Source of the DNA: Treponema sp.
Lineage (GTDB): Bacteria > Spirochaetota > Spirochaetia > Treponematales > Breznakiellaceae
NCBI GenBank assembly: GCA_031273835.1
Contig: JAISRD010000059.1
Span: 1 to 7,417 of the forward strand
DNA length: 7,417 bases
Direction: 5' to 3'
Shown here piece by piece: positions 6,398 through 7,417 of this stretch. A program made the position numbers and the translations under genes. The notes under the pieces are model-generated. The model made no database searches. It was not told the origin of the DNA and saw only the letters and a program-made list of their open reading frames with translations. The stretch's first letter is position 1; each line of letters begins with the position of its first letter.

Positions 6398-6568
6398 ACA
6401 AATGACCTAAAACCATAGGGACAGCGGACAGGGCATGGTACTATGGGAGCTAGACGGTCATGGCTTTTTCTGTAAGACGCTTTGGCGTCGCTTTTTCTGT
6501 ATCATGCCGTGCGCTCCCATAGTACCATGCCCTGCCCGTTGTCCCCAGGGCTTCAGGTCATTTGTTTA
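6395..6568. repeat. Long palindromic element, copy 1
   Basis: The outer ends TAGACAAATGACCT (6395-6408) and AGGTCATTTGTTTA (6555-6568) are inverted repeats with one mismatch. Inside them, 33-base arms at 6418-6450 and 6513-6545 pair at 31 positions. The core (6451-6512) holds a small perfect stem GACGC-TTTG-GCGTC (6476-6489 region) flanked on both sides by the identical 12-mer GCTTTTTCTGTA (6463-6474 and 6490-6501), and outside that the imperfect pair ACGGTCATG / CATGCCGT. The reverse complement of this core matches the core of the next element at about 50 of 61 positions. There is no open frame of note and no T-run to make it a simple terminator. TA lies at both edges; the left one is within the ahcY stop codon. 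It may act as an RNA structure, a mobile palindromic repeat or a recombination site; function is not known. Confidence 0.85.
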
Positions 6569-6604
6569 CGACAAAATAGCCGTGAAATAGACAAAAGTGT
6601 CATC
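6569..6604. other. Short spacer between the two palindromes
   Basis: These 36 A-rich bases separate the two elements. They contain the small inverted repeat GACA-AAAG-TGTC (6590-6601 region) and TAGCCGT (6577-6583), which could pair with ACGGCTA in the left arm of copy 2 (6619-6625). No gene, promoter or ribosome-binding site is evident. It may be the remnant of the original ahcY-luxS spacer. Confidence 0.4.
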
Positions 6605-6787
6605 TAAACAACACAAAAACGGCTAAAAGCGGCAGCCGGACAGGGCATTGGTCCTGGGGGAGCATACGGCATGATACAGGAAATGCGGCGCCAAAGCGCC
6701 CTACAGAAAATTTCATGACCGTCCGCTCCCCCAGGGCTAATGCCCTGCCCGGTTGCCGTATTTTGACCTATTTTTGTGTTATTTGTA
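6605..6787. repeat. Long palindromic element, copy 2 (core inverted relative to copy 1)
   Basis: The left arm runs from TAAACAACACAAAAA (6605-6619) through GGACAGGGCATTGGTCC to GGGGGAGC (ending 6663). The right arm runs from GCTCCCCC (6725) through GCCCTGCCCGG to TTTTTGTGTTATTTG (6771-6785). The arms pair almost throughout, with several G-U pairs in plus-strand RNA, one A-C mismatch and small offsets near the outer ends. The 61-base core (6664-6724) contains GGCGC-CAAA-GCGCC (6687-6700), two TACAG motifs on either side of it, and the imperfect pair ACGGCATGA / TCATGACCGT. It is the same core as in copy 1 but in the opposite orientation. The right arm contains the -35 hexamer of the luxS promoter, and the TA at its right edge is the first two bases of a TATAAT box. 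The outer arms have diverged from copy 1 more than the inner arms and core. Confidence 0.85.
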
Positions 6788-6804
6788 TAATACTTTTGTA
6801 TAAT
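6763..6804 (+). promoter_or_regulatory. luxS promoter with duplicated TATAAT box
   Basis: TTGACC (6763-6768), a 17-base spacer and TATAAT (6786-6791) form the best sigma-70 promoter in the window, with five and six consensus matches. The ten bases TTTGTATAAT occur twice, at 6782-6791 and 6795-6804, giving a second perfect -10; its own -35 position (GTGTTA) is poor. The upstream promoter would start near 6798, leaving a leader of about 22 bases that contains the ribosome-binding site. The -35 lies in the right arm of the adjoining palindrome, so folding or rearrangement of that element could alter luxS expression. Confidence 0.7.
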
Positions 6805-6820
6805 TTAACAGGAGGCCTCC

Positions 6821-7294
6821 ATGGAAAAGATTGCCAGCTTTCAGGTTGATCATCTCCGCCTTAAGCCGGGTGTCTTTGTATCCCGGAAGGATAAATTCGC
6901 TGATACGGTGCTTACCACCTTTGATCTCCGCTTCAAGGAACCGAACAGGGAACCGGTGATCGACATGCCCGCCCTGCATACCATTGAACATCTGGGGGCT
7001 ACCTTTCTGCGGAATCATAAGGAATGGGGGCCAAGGGTGGTGTATTTTGGCCCCATGGGCTGCCGTACGGGATTTTATGTGATCCTCGAAGGGGACCTGG
7101 ATTCTCAGGACGCGCTTCCCCTGATCCGGGAAATGCTTGACTGGATAGGGACCTTTGAAGGGGCCGTCCCCGGGGCCGCCCCCGCCGAATGCGGCAACTG
7201 GAGCGAGCAGAATCTGGACATGGCCAAATGGGAGGCCGCCCGGTATGGGGCGGTGCTGAAAAATCCCGGAAGGGAAAATCTGAACTACCCCTAA
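6821..7294 (+). CDS. luxS: S-ribosylhomocysteine lyase (AI-2 synthase)
   Basis: LuxS splits S-ribosylhomocysteine into homocysteine and 4,5-dihydroxy-2,3-pentanedione, the precursor of the signal AI-2. The 157-residue protein has the usual family length and is complete. The metal site is visible: His53 and His57 in HTIEHLGATFLRN, with Glu56 as the catalytic acid/base, and Cys124 in AECGNW; the second catalytic cysteine is Cys81 in PMGCRTGFY. The conserved N-terminal DH-x-LKPGVFVSRKD segment (10-24) is also present. The motif after the metal Cys reads GNWSEQNL rather than the common GNYxEHDL, a modest divergence that leaves the known ligands intact. The start is fixed by AGGAGG at 6810-6815, five bases before the ATG, below a strong promoter. 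The enzyme depends on a Pfs-type SAH nucleosidase for substrate; none is visible here. It lies downstream of ahcY, which handles the same precursor by another route, and six bases before a regulator gene with which it is probably co-transcribed. Confidence 0.97.
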   Translation: MEKIASFQVDHLRLKPGVFVSRKDKFADTVLTTFDLRFKEPNREPVIDMPALHTIEHLGATFLRNHKEWGPRVVYFGPMGCRTGFYVILEGDLDSQDALPLIREMLDWIGTFEGAVPGAAPAECGNWSEQNLDMAKWEAARYGAVLKNPGRENLNYP

Positions 7295-7300
7295 GATCCC

Positions 7301-7417
7301 ATGAACATATCAAAAAAAGTTGCCTTTCAGATAGTAAGCGATATCAGCGAGATTATCAATCAAAGCGTTAACATGATGGATGATAAGGGGGTGATCATTG
7401 CCAGTACCAATCAGGAG
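7301..7417 (+). CDS. CdaR-type sugar-diacid regulator, 3'-truncated by window edge
   Basis: Only the first 39 codons are present. The sequence MNISKKVAFQIVSDISEI followed by INQSVNMMDDKGVIIASTNQ closely resembles the start of the putative sugar-diacid recognition domain (Diacid_rec, PF05651) found in CdaR-family transcription factors. These usually carry a PucR-type helix-turn-helix domain at the C-terminus, which would lie beyond the window. The ATG at 7301 follows the luxS stop by only six bases and has no good ribosome-binding site of its own (CTAAGATCCC), so coupled translation from luxS is likely. Family members respond to sugar diacids such as glycerate or glucarate; the ligand here cannot be read from this fragment. 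The family call is good for such a short piece, but some sensor kinases and other proteins share the same N-terminal domain. Confidence 0.75.
   Translation, partial: MNISKKVAFQIVSDISEIINQSVNMMDDKGVIIASTNQE

Noticed and set aside
6395..6787. Integron attC sites or retron/DGR RNA
   Set aside because: No integron core-site pair (GTTRRRY/RYYYAAC) was found at the palindrome edges, the genes around are core metabolic genes rather than cassettes, and no reverse transcriptase or integrase lies in the window.
6395..6787. CRISPR array
   Set aside because: There are only two related units, inverted relative to each other, with no regular short direct repeats and spacers.

Overview
The window looks like a GC-rich spirochaete chromosome, most likely a Treponema-type bacterium such as those of termite guts. 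This is inferred from the gene families, the spirochaete-style lipobox and the base composition; no rRNA or other marker is present to prove it.

Layout. A 5'-truncated NADP-type glutamate dehydrogenase gene (1-1047, +) converges on a class I SAM-dependent methyltransferase gene (1159-2073, -). The gap between them is filled by a TA-flanked element made of three hairpins (1045-1157). Divergent from the methyltransferase is a probable lipoprotein with a C-terminal DUF3298/RsiV-like domain (2125-2901, +). Next comes a two-gene unit: a 79-residue protein of unknown function (2974-3213), whose stop codon overlaps the start of a membrane-bound, Cache/HAMP-type class IIIb adenylate cyclase (3213-4910). 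S-adenosylhomocysteinase (ahcY, 4973-6397) and S-ribosylhomocysteine lyase (luxS, 6821-7294) follow. Six bases after luxS the window ends inside the start of a CdaR-type sugar-diacid regulator (7301 to the edge).

The 423-base gap between ahcY and luxS is the most unusual part. It holds two long, near-perfect palindromes (6395-6568 and 6605-6787) with related arms and a conserved core of about 61 bases. The cores lie in opposite orientation. The copies differ at several paired positions where both arms changed together, and in the core stem an A:T pair is replaced by G:C. The first palindrome begins on the TAG stop codon of ahcY, as the unrelated element at 1045 begins on the TAG of gdhA. The second runs into the luxS promoter, so the -35 lies within its right arm.

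Functionally, ahcY and luxS both act on the S-adenosylhomocysteine left by methyltransferases: AhcY hydrolyses it in one step, while LuxS needs a Pfs nucleosidase first and releases the AI-2 precursor. Finding the two genes side by side is uncommon. The cyclase unit adds a cAMP signalling branch, and the start of a metabolite-responsive regulator lies just after luxS. No tRNA, rRNA, CRISPR array or transposase gene was seen.
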